Shown: positions 1 to 9,267, counted from the stretch's first letter. The stretch: DNA of 64,000 nt from Candidatus Rubrivivax defluviihabitans (GCA_016709385.1 JADJMW010000008.1:248001-312000), one strand, 5' to 3'. The notes: a model not told the origin generated them from the sequence alone. Program-made: numbers and translations.

Positions 1-522
1 CGCGCGACGCTGGAACTGGCCATCGACCACCTGTTCACCCAGGCGCCCGCACCGACCGAGGTGATCGCCCTGCCCGCCACCGGCTCGCCACTGGGCACGC
101 TGGTGGTCGATACGGCCAAGTGCACGCTGTGCCTGAGCTGCGTCAGCGCCTGTCCGGAGGCTGCGCTGGCCGACAACCCCGACAAGCCGCAACTGCGCTT
201 CCTGGAAAAGAACTGCGTGCAGTGCGGGCTGTGTGCCACCACCTGCCCGGAGCATGCCATCACACTGCAGCCGCGGCTGTGGCTGGCCGACGGCGGCAAG
301 GCGCGCAAGAGCCTGCGTGTGCTGGCCGAGATGGAGCCTTACCGCTGCGTCAAATGCGGCAAACCCTTCGGTACGCTGCTGGCGATCGAGAACATGCTGA
401 GCAAGCTGTCGGGCCATTCGGCCTTCCAGGGTGCCGCCGCCGAGCGGCTGAAGATGTGCAGCGATTGCCGCGTGATCGACATGTATACCGACCCCAACGA
501 AGTGCGCATCACCGATCTCTAG
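1..522 (+). CDS. 4Fe-4S dicluster protein, C-terminal part (formate dehydrogenase accessory type)
   Basis: The frame is open from base 1 with no convincing start, so the gene begins upstream and only about 173 C-terminal residues are here. Two ferredoxin-type motifs are visible, CTLCLSCVSACP from about codon 41 and CVQCGLCATTCP from about codon 72, each able to bind a [4Fe-4S] cluster. Two further cysteine pairs, YRCVKC near codon 116 and MCSDC near codon 153, look like a metal site. The next gene, 7 bases on, encodes a TorD-like chaperone, followed by mobA. In Burkholderiales this order is typical of loci that mature a molybdenum formate dehydrogenase, so an electron-transfer role for that enzyme is inferred. 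The catalytic subunit is not in the window. Confidence 0.82.
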   Translation, partial: RATLELAIDHLFTQAPAPTEVIALPATGSPLGTLVVDTAKCTLCLSCVSACPEAALADNPDKPQLRFLEKNCVQCGLCATTCPEHAITLQPRLWLADGGKARKSLRVLAEMEPYRCVKCGKPFGTLLAIENMLSKLSGHSAFQGAAAERLKMCSDCRVIDMYTDPNEVRITDL

Positions 523-529
523 GCACGCC

Positions 530-1156
530 ATGGACACCCAACCCATCGTCTTCGGCCACACCGACGGCAGCGAGGAGATCGCGCGCGCCGAGTTGTATGG
601 TCTGCTCGCCCAGCTCTGGCTGGCGCCCCCGGACGAAGCCCTGCTGCAGCAGTTCCGCGTCGCCGTGACCGAGGCACCGCAAAGCGGCGGCTGGCTCGAG
701 GCCCCCTGGCACGAACTGGTGGCCGCGCTGCGCAAGACGACGGCCCAGGAGGCCGCCGCCGAGTTCGCCGCGCTGTTCCAGGGTGTGGGCAAGCCCGAGG
801 TCTTTGCCCATGCCTCGTACCACCTCACCGGCTTCATGAACGAGAAGCCGCTGGCCACCCTGCGCAGTGATCTCGCGGCGCTAGGCCTTTCGCGCGACGA
901 GCAGAGCCTGGAGACCGAAGACCACGTGTCCTACCTGTTCGAGGTCATGCGCTACCTCATCGCGGGCGACGACGTGGCCGTGTGCAACCTGGAACAGCAG
1001 CGGCGCTTCTTCCGCGCCCACCTGCAGACCTGGGTCGAGGCCTTGTGCGCGGCCACCCTGGCCCACCCCCGGGCCGACACCTGGCGTGCGGTGGCCGCCT
1101 TCACCCGCGAATTCATGCTCGTCGAGACGCAGGGCTTCGACCTGCTCGAAGCGTGA
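530..1156 (+). CDS. TorD/DmsD-family molybdoenzyme chaperone
   Basis: A 208-residue, mostly helical cytoplasmic protein of TorD-family length. Members bind the twin-arginine leader of a molybdoenzyme and hold the apoprotein until cofactor is inserted. Supporting features are the N-terminal ARAELYGLLAQLW helix, where TorD proteins carry their R-x-x-x-Y-x-L-L segment, and the central ETEDHVSYLFEVMRYL stretch, which resembles the conserved E-P-x-D-H region. It starts 7 bases after the 4Fe-4S gene and overlaps the region upstream of mobA. The client is presumably a formate dehydrogenase encoded outside the window. The chaperone family is clear; the client is inferred. Confidence 0.85.
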   Translation: MDTQPIVFGHTDGSEEIARAELYGLLAQLWLAPPDEALLQQFRVAVTEAPQSGGWLEAPWHELVAALRKTTAQEAAAEFAALFQGVGKPEVFAHASYHLTGFMNEKPLATLRSDLAALGLSRDEQSLETEDHVSYLFEVMRYLIAGDDVAVCNLEQQRRFFRAHLQTWVEALCAATLAHPRADTWRAVAAFTREFMLVETQGFDLLEA

Positions 1157-1179
1157 CCGCGGACCTTCAGGAACGCCCC

Positions 1180-1785
1180 GTGAGCCTGTCCACCGACGAC
1201 ATCACCGGCCTCATCCTGTGCGGCGGCCGCGGCAGCCGCATGGGCGGCGTCGACAAGGGCCTGCAGAACTACCAGGGCATGCCGCTGGCCATGCACGCGC
1301 TGCTGCGCCTGTCGCCGCAGGTGGGGCATTTGATGATCAATGCCAACCGCAATCTGGCGGCCTACGAATCCATGGGCGTGCCGGTGTGGCCCGACCCGAT
1401 CGCCGACTATCCCGGCCCGCTGGCGGGCTGGCTGGCGGGCATCGAGCGTTGCGAGACGCCCTACCTGGCGATCGTGCCCTGCGATTCGCCGCACTTTCCC
1501 GGCGACCTCGTGGCGCGCCTTGCGGAGGCGCTGGTGCGCGAAGACGCCGATATCGCCATGGCCGCGACGCTGGAAGACGGCCGCGTGCAGGTGCAGCCCG
1601 TCTTCTGCCTGCTGAAGACGATGTTGCTCGAAAGCCTGGTCAGGTACCTGCAGGGCGGCGACCGCAAGATCGACCGCTGGACGGCGCAGCACCGCTGCGC
1701 GCAGGTGGTGTTCGACGACGCGCCGGCGTTCGTCAACGCCAATACGCTGGAGGAACTGCACCGCCTGCCGGGTGGACCGGCGTAG
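1180..1785 (+). CDS. mobA: Molybdenum cofactor guanylyltransferase MobA
   Basis: MobA transfers GMP from GTP to Mo-molybdopterin, making the guanine dinucleotide cofactor used by DMSO-reductase-family enzymes such as formate dehydrogenase. The nucleotide-binding signature LCGGRGSRMGGVDKGL lies at residues 13-28. CDSPHFP further on matches the family's metal-binding region. The GTG at 1180 is preferred because an AGGA sits a suitable distance upstream and the protein (201 aa) then has the usual MobA length. GTG 1153, overlapping the previous stop codon, is the alternative and adds nine residues. Position after the TorD-like gene fits a cofactor supply role for the same molybdoenzyme. Confidence 0.92.
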   Translation: MSLSTDDITGLILCGGRGSRMGGVDKGLQNYQGMPLAMHALLRLSPQVGHLMINANRNLAAYESMGVPVWPDPIADYPGPLAGWLAGIERCETPYLAIVPCDSPHFPGDLVARLAEALVREDADIAMAATLEDGRVQVQPVFCLLKTMLLESLVRYLQGGDRKIDRWTAQHRCAQVVFDDAPAFVNANTLEELHRLPGGPA

Positions 1786-1804
1786 GCCGGGCCCAGCGCG
1801 GGAT

Positions 1805-2902
1805 TCAGGTGCCCTTGGAGACGCTGATGGTCGGGAACTTCGACGAGAAGTCCTTGGCCTTCTGCGCGATCTTCACCGCCACCGTGCGCGCGATGCGGCG
1901 GTAGGTGGCGGCGATGTCGCCCTCGGGGTCGGCCACCACCGTGGGCCGGCCGCTGTCGGCCTGCTCGCGAATGCTCATCGTCAGCGGCAGGCCGCCGAGG
2001 TAGTCCACCTCGTACTGCGCGGCCATGCGGCGGCCGCCCTCGGCGCCGAAGATATGCTCCTCGTGGCCGCACTTCGGGCAGTGGTAGACGGCCATGTTCT
2101 CGACGATGCCCAGGATCGGCACGCCGACCTTCTTGAACATCTCGACGCCGCGCTTCACGTCGAGCAGCGCGATATCCTGCGGCGTGGTCACGATCACCGC
2201 GCCGGTGAGCGGCACGCGCTGGCTGAGCGTGAGCGCGATGTCGCCGGTGCCCGGCGGCATGTCGATGAGCAGGTAGTCCAGGTCGCGCCAGCGGGTCTGG
2301 CGCAGCAGCTGCTCCAGCGCCTGCGTGGCCATCGGGCCGCGCCAGATCATGGCCTGGTCGGCGTCGACCAGGAAGCCGATGCTGATGACCTGCACGCCGT
2401 AGTTTTCCATCGGCTCCATGGTCTGGCCGTCGGCGCTCTCGGGCCGGCCCTCGATGCCCATCATCATGGGCTGGCTGGGGCCGTAGATGTCGGCGTCGAG
2501 GATGCCGACGGTGGCGCCCTCGGCGGCCAGCGCCAGCGCCAGGTTGACGGCCGTGGTGCTCTTGCCGACGCCGCCCTTGCCCGAGGCGACGGCGACGATA
2601 TTCTTCACGTTGGGCAGCAACTGCACGCCGCGCTGCACGGCGTGCGAAACGACTCTGCTCGTGACGTTGACGCTGACGTTGCCCACGCCCGGCAGCGTGC
2701 GCACGGCGGCGATCAGCGCCTTGCGCAAGCCGGCCACCTGGCTCTTGCCGGGGTAGCCGAGTTCGACATCGAAGGCGATGTCACCGCCTTCGATGCGCAG
2801 GTTCTTCACCTGCTTGGTGCCGACGAAATCCTTGCCGGTGTTCGGGTCGGTGACGGTCTTGATCGCTTCGAGCAGCTGGACTTCGGTGACGGCGGTGGAC
2901 AT
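1805..2902 (-). CDS. apbC: Mrp/ApbC-family iron-sulfur cluster carrier ATPase
   Basis: A 365-residue cytosolic P-loop ATPase that carries and delivers iron-sulfur clusters to apoproteins. An N-terminal MIP18/DUF59 domain (about 1-85) precedes the deviant Walker A motif SGKGGVGKST at about 107-116, ILDADIYGPSQP, and the cluster-binding pair in YHCPKC near residue 275. ATG 2902 is chosen because it gives the complete DUF59 domain; a much longer open frame upstream is only antisense to lpdA. It lies 53 bases after the pyruvate dehydrogenase genes on the same strand and converges on mobA with a 19-base gap. Confidence 0.94.
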   Translation of the reverse strand: MSTAVTEVQLLEAIKTVTDPNTGKDFVGTKQVKNLRIEGGDIAFDVELGYPGKSQVAGLRKALIAAVRTLPGVGNVSVNVTSRVVSHAVQRGVQLLPNVKNIVAVASGKGGVGKSTTAVNLALALAAEGATVGILDADIYGPSQPMMMGIEGRPESADGQTMEPMENYGVQVISIGFLVDADQAMIWRGPMATQALEQLLRQTRWRDLDYLLIDMPPGTGDIALTLSQRVPLTGAVIVTTPQDIALLDVKRGVEMFKKVGVPILGIVENMAVYHCPKCGHEEHIFGAEGGRRMAAQYEVDYLGGLPLTMSIREQADSGRPTVVADPEGDIAATYRRIARTVAVKIAQKAKDFSSKFPTISVSKGT

Positions 2903-2955
2903 GGGCCGGGGGTGTCTCTGGTAGGGGACCCAGAGTCTAGCTGGCCCGGCCCCGG

Positions 2956-4746
2956 TCAGCGCTTGGCGGGCGGCAAATCCGTGCAGCTGCCATGGGCCAC
3001 TTCGGCCGCCATGCCGATGCTTTCGCCCAGGGTCGGGTGCGGGTGGATGGTCTTGCCGATGTCGATTTCGTCGGCCCCCATCTCGATGGCCAGCGCCACT
3101 TCGCCGATCATGTCGCCGGCATGGGTGCCGACGATGCCGCCACCCAGGATGCGGTGGCCACCGTCGGGTCGCGCGTCGAAGAGCAGCTTGGTGAAGCCCT
3201 CGTCGCGGCCGTTGGCGATGGCGCGGCCCGAGGCCGTCCAGGGGAACAAGCCCTTCTTCACCGCGATGCCCTTGGCCTTGGCGTCGTCCTCGGTCAGGCC
3301 GACCCAGGCGACCTCGGGGTCGGTGTAGGCCACGCTGGGGATGACCCGGGCGTCGAATCGCGCATGGGCGTCGCCGGCCGCCACCTCGGCCGCCACGTGG
3401 GCCTCGTGCACCGCCTTGTGTGCCAGCATCGGCTGGCCGACGATGTCGCCGATGGCAAAGATGTGCGGCACGTTGGTGCGCATCTGCACGTCCACCGGGA
3501 TGAAGCCGCGCTCGCCGACCACCACGCCGGCCTTCTCGGCGCCGATCTTCCTGCCGTTGGGCGTGCGGCCCACGGCCTGCAGCACCAGGTCGTAGAGCTG
3601 AGGTTCCTTCGGCGCGCCCTCGCCTTCGAAGCGCACCAGGATGCCGTCGGTGGTCGCCTCGGCGCCGACCGTCTTCGTCTTCAGCATGACGTGGTCGAAG
3701 CGCCTGGCATTCATCTTCTGCCAGACCTTGACCAGGTCGCGGTCGGCGCCGGGCATCAGGCCGTCGAGCATTTCGACCACGTCCAGCCGAGCGCCGAGCG
3801 TCGAGTACACGGTGCCCATCTCCAGGCCGATGATGCCGCCGCCGACGATCAACATGCGCTTGGGCGCCTGCGGCATCTGCAGCGCGCCGGTGGATTCCAC
3901 GACGCGCGGGTCGTCTGGCAGGAAGGGCAGCCGCATGGCCTGCGAGCCGGCGGCGATGATGCACTGCTTGAAGCGCACGGTCTGCGTCTGGCCGGTCTTT
4001 TCCTGGCCGTCGCCGGTGGTGGTTTCCACGGCCACGTGGTGCGGGTCGACGAAGGCGCCGTAGCCGCGCACCACCGTCACCTTGCGCATCTTGGCCATCG
4101 CGGCCAGGCCGCCGGTGAGCTTGCCGACGACCTTGTTCTTGTGCGCCAGCAACTTGCCGCGGTCGATCTGCGGCGCGCCGAAGTTGACACCGAGATCGGC
4201 GAAATGACTGGCCTCGTCGATCACCGCGGCCACGTGCAGCAGAGCCTTGCTAGGGATGCAGCCGACATTGAGGCAGACGCCGCCGAGGCTGGGGTAGCGT
4301 TCGACCAGCACCACCTTCATGCCCAGATCGGCGGCGCGAAAGGCGGCCGAATACCCGCCCGGGCCGGCACCCAGCACGAGCAGGTCGCAGTCGTGGTCGA
4401 CGCTGCCGGCGTGAGCGGCGGCCGCCACGGGGGCAATGGCGGCCGGGGCCGCCGAGACGGCGGCCGGCGCCGGGGCGGCGGCGGGCGTGGCAGAGGCGGT
4501 CACCGCGCCTTCGGCCTCCAGCATCAGCACCACCGTGCCCTCGTTGACCTTGTCGCCCACCGCCACGCGCAGTTCCTTGACCACGCCCGCGGCCGACGAC
4601 GGAATCTCCATCGACGCCTTGTCGCTCTCCACGGTGAGCAGGCTCTGCTCGAGCTTGACCACGTCGCCCGGCTTGACCAGTAACTCGATGACCGCGACGT
4701 CCTTGAAGTCGCCGATGTCCGGAACCTTCACTTCGATGAGTGCCAT
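2956..4746 (-). CDS. lpdA: Dihydrolipoyl dehydrogenase (E3) with N-terminal lipoyl domain
   Basis: The FAD- and NAD-dependent E3 subunit reoxidises dihydrolipoamide on E2. At 596 residues it is longer than a plain E3 because it carries its own lipoyl domain (about 1-80) with the lipoyl lysine at K43 in ESDKASME. An Ala/Pro linker (about 81-113) follows. Then come the FAD fingerprint LGAGPGGYSAAFRAADLG and the redox-active disulfide GGVCLNVGC (C158, C163). IVGGGIIGLEMG marks the NAD fold. The lipoyl-E3 fusion is known in Neisseria and Burkholderiales. Third gene of aceE-aceF-lpdA, 21 bases after aceF, so probably co-transcribed. Confidence 0.96.
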   Translation of the reverse strand: MALIEVKVPDIGDFKDVAVIELLVKPGDVVKLEQSLLTVESDKASMEIPSSAAGVVKELRVAVGDKVNEGTVVLMLEAEGAVTASATPAAAPAPAAVSAAPAAIAPVAAAAHAGSVDHDCDLLVLGAGPGGYSAAFRAADLGMKVVLVERYPSLGGVCLNVGCIPSKALLHVAAVIDEASHFADLGVNFGAPQIDRGKLLAHKNKVVGKLTGGLAAMAKMRKVTVVRGYGAFVDPHHVAVETTTGDGQEKTGQTQTVRFKQCIIAAGSQAMRLPFLPDDPRVVESTGALQMPQAPKRMLIVGGGIIGLEMGTVYSTLGARLDVVEMLDGLMPGADRDLVKVWQKMNARRFDHVMLKTKTVGAEATTDGILVRFEGEGAPKEPQLYDLVLQAVGRTPNGRKIGAEKAGVVVGERGFIPVDVQMRTNVPHIFAIGDIVGQPMLAHKAVHEAHVAAEVAAGDAHARFDARVIPSVAYTDPEVAWVGLTEDDAKAKGIAVKKGLFPWTASGRAIANGRDEGFTKLLFDARPDGGHRILGGGIVGTHAGDMIGEVALAIEMGADEIDIGKTIHPHPTLGESIGMAAEVAHGSCTDLPPAKR

Positions 4747-4767
4747 GTGCGTGCTCCCTCGTCCGAC

Positions 4768-6432
4768 TCAGAGCACGATGCGGCGGAAGTCCGCCAGCAG
4801 CGATGCGAAATAGACGTTGAAGCGCGCTGCGGCGGCGCCGTCGATGACGCGGTGGTCCCAGCTCAAGGACAAGGGCAGGATCAGGCGCGGCGTGAACTGC
4901 TTGCCGTCCCAGCGCGGCTCGGTGCTGCTCTTGCACACGCCCATGATCGCCACCTCGGGCGCATTGATGATGGGCGTGAAATAACGCCCGCCGATGCCAC
5001 CCAGGCTGCTGATGCTGAAGCAGCCGCCGCTCATGTCGGCCGGGCCGAGCTTGCCGTCGCGGGCCTTCTTCGCCAGCTCGCCCATCTCGGTGCTGATCTG
5101 GAAGATGCCCTTCCTGTCGGCGTCCTTGATCACCGGCACCACCAGGCCGCTCGGCGTATCCGCGGCAAAGCCGATGTGAAAGTAGTTCTTCAGCACCAGT
5201 TGCTCGCCGTCGAGGCTGGCGTTGAACTGGGGGAACTTCTTCAGCGCCGCCACCGCCGCCTTGATCATGAAGGCCAGCATCGTGACCTTGACGCCGCTCT
5301 TCTCGTTCTCCTTGTTGAGCTGGACGCGGAAGGCCTCGAGCTCGGTGATGTCGGCGTCGTCGTGGTTGGTGACGTGCGGGATGATCACCCAGTTGCGGTG
5401 CAGGTTGGCGCCGCTGATCTTCTGGATGCGGCTCAGGTCCTTGCGCTCGATGGGGCCGAATTTGGCGAAGTCGACCTGCGGCCAGGCCAGCAGGCCCGGG
5501 AAGGCCCCGCCCGTGGCGGCCGCGGCCGGTGCCGGCGCCCTCGCCTTCTGCGCCGCGGTCTGCACGCTGCCGGACATAACACCCTTGACGAAACCCTGCA
5601 GGTCTTCCAGCGTGATGCGGCCTTTCGGGCCGCTGCCTTTCACCTCGCTCAGCGGCACGCCGAGTTCGCGCGCCTGGCGGCGGATCGAGGGTGACGCGTG
5701 CGGCAACTGGCCTTGAGCGGCGGTGGGATCGTGAGCCGGCACGGCCACCGTTGCCACACTCGCCGCCGGCTGCGGCGTGGCGGCTGCGGTTGCCGCCGCT
5801 GCCGCCGGCGCTGCGGCAATCTGCGCAGTGGGCGCTGGAGCGGCCCCCGCGGCCCCCTTCAGCAGCACCACCGGCGACCCCTTGGCGACCTTGTCACCGA
5901 TGGCCACCAGCACCTTTTCCACCACGCCGGCATGCGACGACGGGATCTCCATCGAGGCCTTGTCGCTTTCCACCGTGATCAGACTCTGCTCGACCTTGAC
6001 CGAGTCGCCGGGCTTGACGAAGACCTCGATCACGGCCACCTGGTCGAAGTCGCCGATATCGGGCACTTCGACCTGGATCGGCGCGCCGCCAGCGTCGGCC
6101 GCCGCTGGCAGCGGGGCGGCGGCGGGCGCTGCGACCGCAGCCGCGGGCGGCGCGGCCACGGGTGCGGCGGCGGGGGCCGGGGCAGCGGCGCCCGCGGCCG
6201 CCTCCAGCACCAACACCACCGACCCCTGGCTGACCTTGTCGCCCAGCCCCACCTTCATCTCCTTCACCACGCCAGCGTGGGTGGAAGGAATCTCCATCGA
6301 CGCCTTGTCGCTTTCCACCGTCAGCAGCGACTGGTCCACCGCCACGGTATCGCCGGGCTTGACCAGCAATTCGATGATCTCGACGCCCTTGAAGTCCCCG
6401 ATGTCGGGCACCTGCACTTCGACCAGAGCCAT
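4768..6432 (-). CDS. aceF: Pyruvate dehydrogenase E2, dihydrolipoamide acetyltransferase
   Basis: E2 core of the pyruvate dehydrogenase complex; it transfers acetyl groups from lipoamide to CoA. The 554 residues contain two lipoyl domains (about 1-80 and 118-195; lipoyl lysines K43 and K158, both in ESDKASME). A peripheral subunit-binding domain follows (SPSIRRQARELGVPLSEV, then GSGPKGRI). The catalytic domain ends with SWDHRVIDGA, giving active-site His near 527 and Asp near 531. Long Ala/Pro linkers separate the modules. Twenty-two bases after aceE and 21 before lpdA. The two lipoyl modules and the one in lpdA are close copies. Confidence 0.97.
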   Translation of the reverse strand: MALVEVQVPDIGDFKGVEIIELLVKPGDTVAVDQSLLTVESDKASMEIPSTHAGVVKEMKVGLGDKVSQGSVVLVLEAAAGAAAPAPAAAPVAAPPAAAVAAPAAAPLPAAADAGGAPIQVEVPDIGDFDQVAVIEVFVKPGDSVKVEQSLITVESDKASMEIPSSHAGVVEKVLVAIGDKVAKGSPVVLLKGAAGAAPAPTAQIAAAPAAAAATAAATPQPAASVATVAVPAHDPTAAQGQLPHASPSIRRQARELGVPLSEVKGSGPKGRITLEDLQGFVKGVMSGSVQTAAQKARAPAPAAAATGGAFPGLLAWPQVDFAKFGPIERKDLSRIQKISGANLHRNWVIIPHVTNHDDADITELEAFRVQLNKENEKSGVKVTMLAFMIKAAVAALKKFPQFNASLDGEQLVLKNYFHIGFAADTPSGLVVPVIKDADRKGIFQISTEMGELAKKARDGKLGPADMSGGCFSISSLGGIGGRYFTPIINAPEVAIMGVCKSSTEPRWDGKQFTPRLILPLSLSWDHRVIDGAAAARFNVYFASLLADFRRIVL

Positions 6433-6454
6433 TTGCTTGTCTCCTTCTGCGCGT

Positions 6455-9157
6455 TCAGGCGTACAGCGGGTTGATCTTGTTCGTATCGATGCCGTAGCGT
6501 GCGATGGCTTCGGCCACCTTGGCCAGCGGCACCGTGCCCTCGTCGGCCAGCGACTTCAGCGCCGCGACCACGATGTAGTGGCGGTTGACTTCGAAGTGCT
6601 CGCGCAGCTTGCTGCGAAAGTCGCTGCGGCCGAAACCGTCGGTGCCCAGCACGCGGTAGACGCGACCCTTGGGGATGAAGGCACGGATCTGGTCGGCGTA
6701 GTTCTTCATGTAATCGGTGGACGCCACCACGGGCCCGGCGTGGGCACCGAGCTGCTGCGTCACGAACGGTTGCCGCGGCTCGTCGGTCGGGTGCAGCAGG
6801 TTCCAGCGCTCGCAGTCCTGGCCGTCGCGTGCCAGCTCGTTGAAGCTCGGGCAGCTCCAGACATTGGCCGCCACGCCCCAGTCTTCGTCCAGCAGCTTCT
6901 GCGCCGCCAGGCTCTCGCGCAGGATGGTGCCGCTGCCCAGCAGGTTCACGCGCGGCGTCTTCTTCGGGCCCTCCGACAGCAGGTACATGCCCTTGATGAT
7001 CTGTTCCTCGGTGCCCGCGGTCAGTCCGGGCATCGGGTAGTTCTCGTTGAGCAGGGTGATGTAGTAGTAGACGTTTTCCTGCTTTTCCACCATGCGCTTG
7101 AGGCCATGGTGCAGGATCACGCCCACCTCGTGCGCATAGGTCGGGTCGTAGCTGATGCAGTTGGGAATGGTGCCGGCCAGGATGTGGCTGTGGCCGTCCT
7201 CGTGCTGCAGGCCCTCGCCGTTGAGCGTGGTGCGGCCGCTGGTGCCGCCGAGCAGGAAGCCGCGCGCCTGCATGTCGCCGGCGGCCCAGGCCAGGTCGCC
7301 GATGCGCTGGAAGCCGAACATCGAGTAGTAGACGTAGAACGGCACCATGATGCGGTTGTTCGTCGAATACGACGTCGCCGCCGCGATCCAGCTCGCCATG
7401 CCGCCGGGTTCGTTGATGCCCTCCTGCAGGATCTGCCCGGCCTTGTCCTCGCGGTAGTACATGACCTGGTCCTTGTCGACCGGCGTGTACTGCTGCCCCT
7501 CGGGGTTGTAGATGCCGATCTGGCGGAACATGCCTTCCATGCCGAAGGTGCGCGCCTCGTCGACCAGGATGGGCACCACACGTGGGCCCAGCGCCTTGTC
7601 GCGCAGCAGGATGGTGAGAAAGCGCACATACGCCTGCGTGGTGCTGATCTCGCGGCCTTCGGCGGTGGCGTCGAGCACGGGCTGGAAGGTTTCCAGCGAG
7701 GGCACGGTGAACTGCTCGTCGCTGCGGGTGCGCCGCTTGGGCAGGTAGCCACCCAGCGCCTGGCGGCGCTCCTGCAGGTATTTCATCTCCGGCGTGTCGT
7801 CGGCCGGCTTGTAGAACGGAATGTTGGGCAGCTCGCTGTCGGGGATGGGGATGTTGAAGCGGTCGCGGATGTAGCGGATGTCCTCGTCGCTCAGCTTCTT
7901 CGTCTGGTGCGCCGTGTTCTTGCCCTCGCCGGCGCCGCCCATGCCGTAGCCCTTCACCGTCTTCACCAGCAGCACGGTCGGCTGGCCGACATGGTGGTTG
8001 GCGCGGTGGAAGGCGGCGTAGACCTTGGCCGAGTCGTGGCCGCCGCGGCGCAGGTGCCAGATGTCCTGGTCGCTCATCTTCGCCACCATCTCCAGCGTGG
8101 CGGGCGAGCGGCCGAAGAAATGCTTGCGAACGAAGGCGCCGTCGTTGGCCTTGAAGGCCTGGTAGTCGCCGTCCAGCGTGTCCATCATGATCTTGCGCAG
8201 CGCGCCGTCCTTGTCGCGCGCCAGCAGCGGGTCCCAGTTGCTGCCCCAGATCAGCTTGACCACGTTCCAGCCGGCGCCGCGGAATTCACCCTCGAATTCC
8301 TGGATCACCTTGCCGTTGCCGCGCACCGGGCCGTCCAGTCGCTGCAGGTTGCAGTTGATGACGAAGATCAGGTTGTCCAGCTTTTCACGCGCCGCCAGGC
8401 CGATGGCACCGCGCGACTCGGGTTCGTCCATCTCGCCGTCGCCGCAGAAGACCCAAACCTTGCGATTGGAGGTGTCGGCAATGCCGCGTGCGTGCAGGTA
8501 TTTCAGGAACCGCGCCTGGTAGATGGCCATCAACGGGCCCAGGCCCATGGACACGGTGGGGAACTGCCAGAACTCGGGCATCAGCTTGGGGTGCGGATAA
8601 CTGGAGATGCCCTTGCCCGCCCCCTCCTGGCGGAAGTTCAGCAATTGCTCCTCGGTCAACCGACCTTCCATGTAGGCGCGGGCGTAGATGCCGGGTGCGC
8701 TGTGACCCTGGATGTAGAGCAGGTCGCCGCCGTGCCCTTCGCTTTCGGCGTGCCAGAAGTGGTTGAAGCCGGCGGCGAACATGTGCGCCAGGCTGGCGAA
8801 GCTGCTGATGTGGCCGCCGAGGTCGCCGCCGTCCTCGGGGTGCAGGCGGTTGGCCTTGACCACCATCGCCATGGCATTCCAGCGCATGTACGCCCGCAGC
8901 CGGCCTTCGAGCTTGAGATTGCCCGGGCTGCGCTCTTCCTGGTCGGGGTCGATGGTATTGACGTAGCCGGTGTTGGCCGAGAAAGGCAGGTCGATGCTGC
9001 TCTGGCGCGCGTGCTCGAGCAGTTGCTCCAGCAGGTAGTGGGCGCGCTGCGGCCCTTCGGCGCCTATGACGGCGGAAAGGGCGTCGAGCCACTCGCGTGT
9101 CTCCTGGGCGTCGGGGTCGTTGGCGGAACCAGGCAGCGAATGCGGCAATGCGGACAT
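6455..9157 (-). CDS. aceE: Pyruvate dehydrogenase E1, homodimeric type
   Basis: Thiamine-diphosphate enzyme that decarboxylates pyruvate and reductively acetylates E2. The 900-residue length and single-chain form fit the homodimeric AceE of proteobacteria. Visible marks include GGHISSFASLAHMFAAGFNH near the N-terminus, the thiamine-diphosphate region VFCGDGEMDEPESRGA, and GTSGRTTLNGEGLQHEDGHS in the second half. The start at 9157 has a good ribosome site (AGGAGA about six bases upstream). First gene of aceE-aceF-lpdA and divergent from a sensor kinase; the shared 110-base region holds the likely promoter. Confidence 0.97.
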   Translation of the reverse strand: MSALPHSLPGSANDPDAQETREWLDALSAVIGAEGPQRAHYLLEQLLEHARQSSIDLPFSANTGYVNTIDPDQEERSPGNLKLEGRLRAYMRWNAMAMVVKANRLHPEDGGDLGGHISSFASLAHMFAAGFNHFWHAESEGHGGDLLYIQGHSAPGIYARAYMEGRLTEEQLLNFRQEGAGKGISSYPHPKLMPEFWQFPTVSMGLGPLMAIYQARFLKYLHARGIADTSNRKVWVFCGDGEMDEPESRGAIGLAAREKLDNLIFVINCNLQRLDGPVRGNGKVIQEFEGEFRGAGWNVVKLIWGSNWDPLLARDKDGALRKIMMDTLDGDYQAFKANDGAFVRKHFFGRSPATLEMVAKMSDQDIWHLRRGGHDSAKVYAAFHRANHHVGQPTVLLVKTVKGYGMGGAGEGKNTAHQTKKLSDEDIRYIRDRFNIPIPDSELPNIPFYKPADDTPEMKYLQERRQALGGYLPKRRTRSDEQFTVPSLETFQPVLDATAEGREISTTQAYVRFLTILLRDKALGPRVVPILVDEARTFGMEGMFRQIGIYNPEGQQYTPVDKDQVMYYREDKAGQILQEGINEPGGMASWIAAATSYSTNNRIMVPFYVYYSMFGFQRIGDLAWAAGDMQARGFLLGGTSGRTTLNGEGLQHEDGHSHILAGTIPNCISYDPTYAHEVGVILHHGLKRMVEKQENVYYYITLLNENYPMPGLTAGTEEQIIKGMYLLSEGPKKTPRVNLLGSGTILRESLAAQKLLDEDWGVAANVWSCPSFNELARDGQDCERWNLLHPTDEPRQPFVTQQLGAHAGPVVASTDYMKNYADQIRAFIPKGRVYRVLGTDGFGRSDFRSKLREHFEVNRHYIVVAALKSLADEGTVPLAKVAEAIARYGIDTNKINPLYA

Positions 9158-9194
9158 GGATGTCTCCTGTGGTCTCGTTTCGTGATGGGGCGGG

Positions 9195-9222
9195 AGTATT
9201 CCACATCCCGTTCACATTTCAA
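9195..9222 (-). promoter_or_regulatory. Candidate sigma70 promoter of aceE-aceF-lpdA
   Basis: On the minus strand TTGAAA (9222 to 9217) and AATACT (9200 to 9195) are separated by 16 bases, about 40 bases before the aceE start. This is the most AT-rich stretch in the neighbourhood. Inference from consensus only. Confidence 0.45.
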
Positions 9223-9247
9223 ATAGCGCTATATCATTTCATATCAT
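9223..9247. promoter_or_regulatory. Palindrome and direct repeat between aceE and the sensor kinase
   Basis: ATAGCGCTAT (9223-9232) is a perfect 10-base palindrome directly beside the candidate aceE -35 box. It runs into a direct repeat, ATATCAT at 9231-9237 and again at 9241-9247. The placement suits an operator for aceE, for the divergent kinase gene, or both. No known pyruvate-regulator box (PdhR type) is recognised here. Confidence 0.35.
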
Positions 9248-9267
9248 GGAATCTTGCGGTCTGAAAG

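Noticed and set aside
1772..3328. 518-codon plus-strand frame over apbC and lpdA
   Set aside because: It is antisense to two clearly conserved genes and lacks recognisable protein features.
5777..9226. 1149-codon plus-strand frame antisense to aceE/aceF
   Set aside because: It mirrors the aceE and aceF codons, shows no domain motifs and has no ribosome site.
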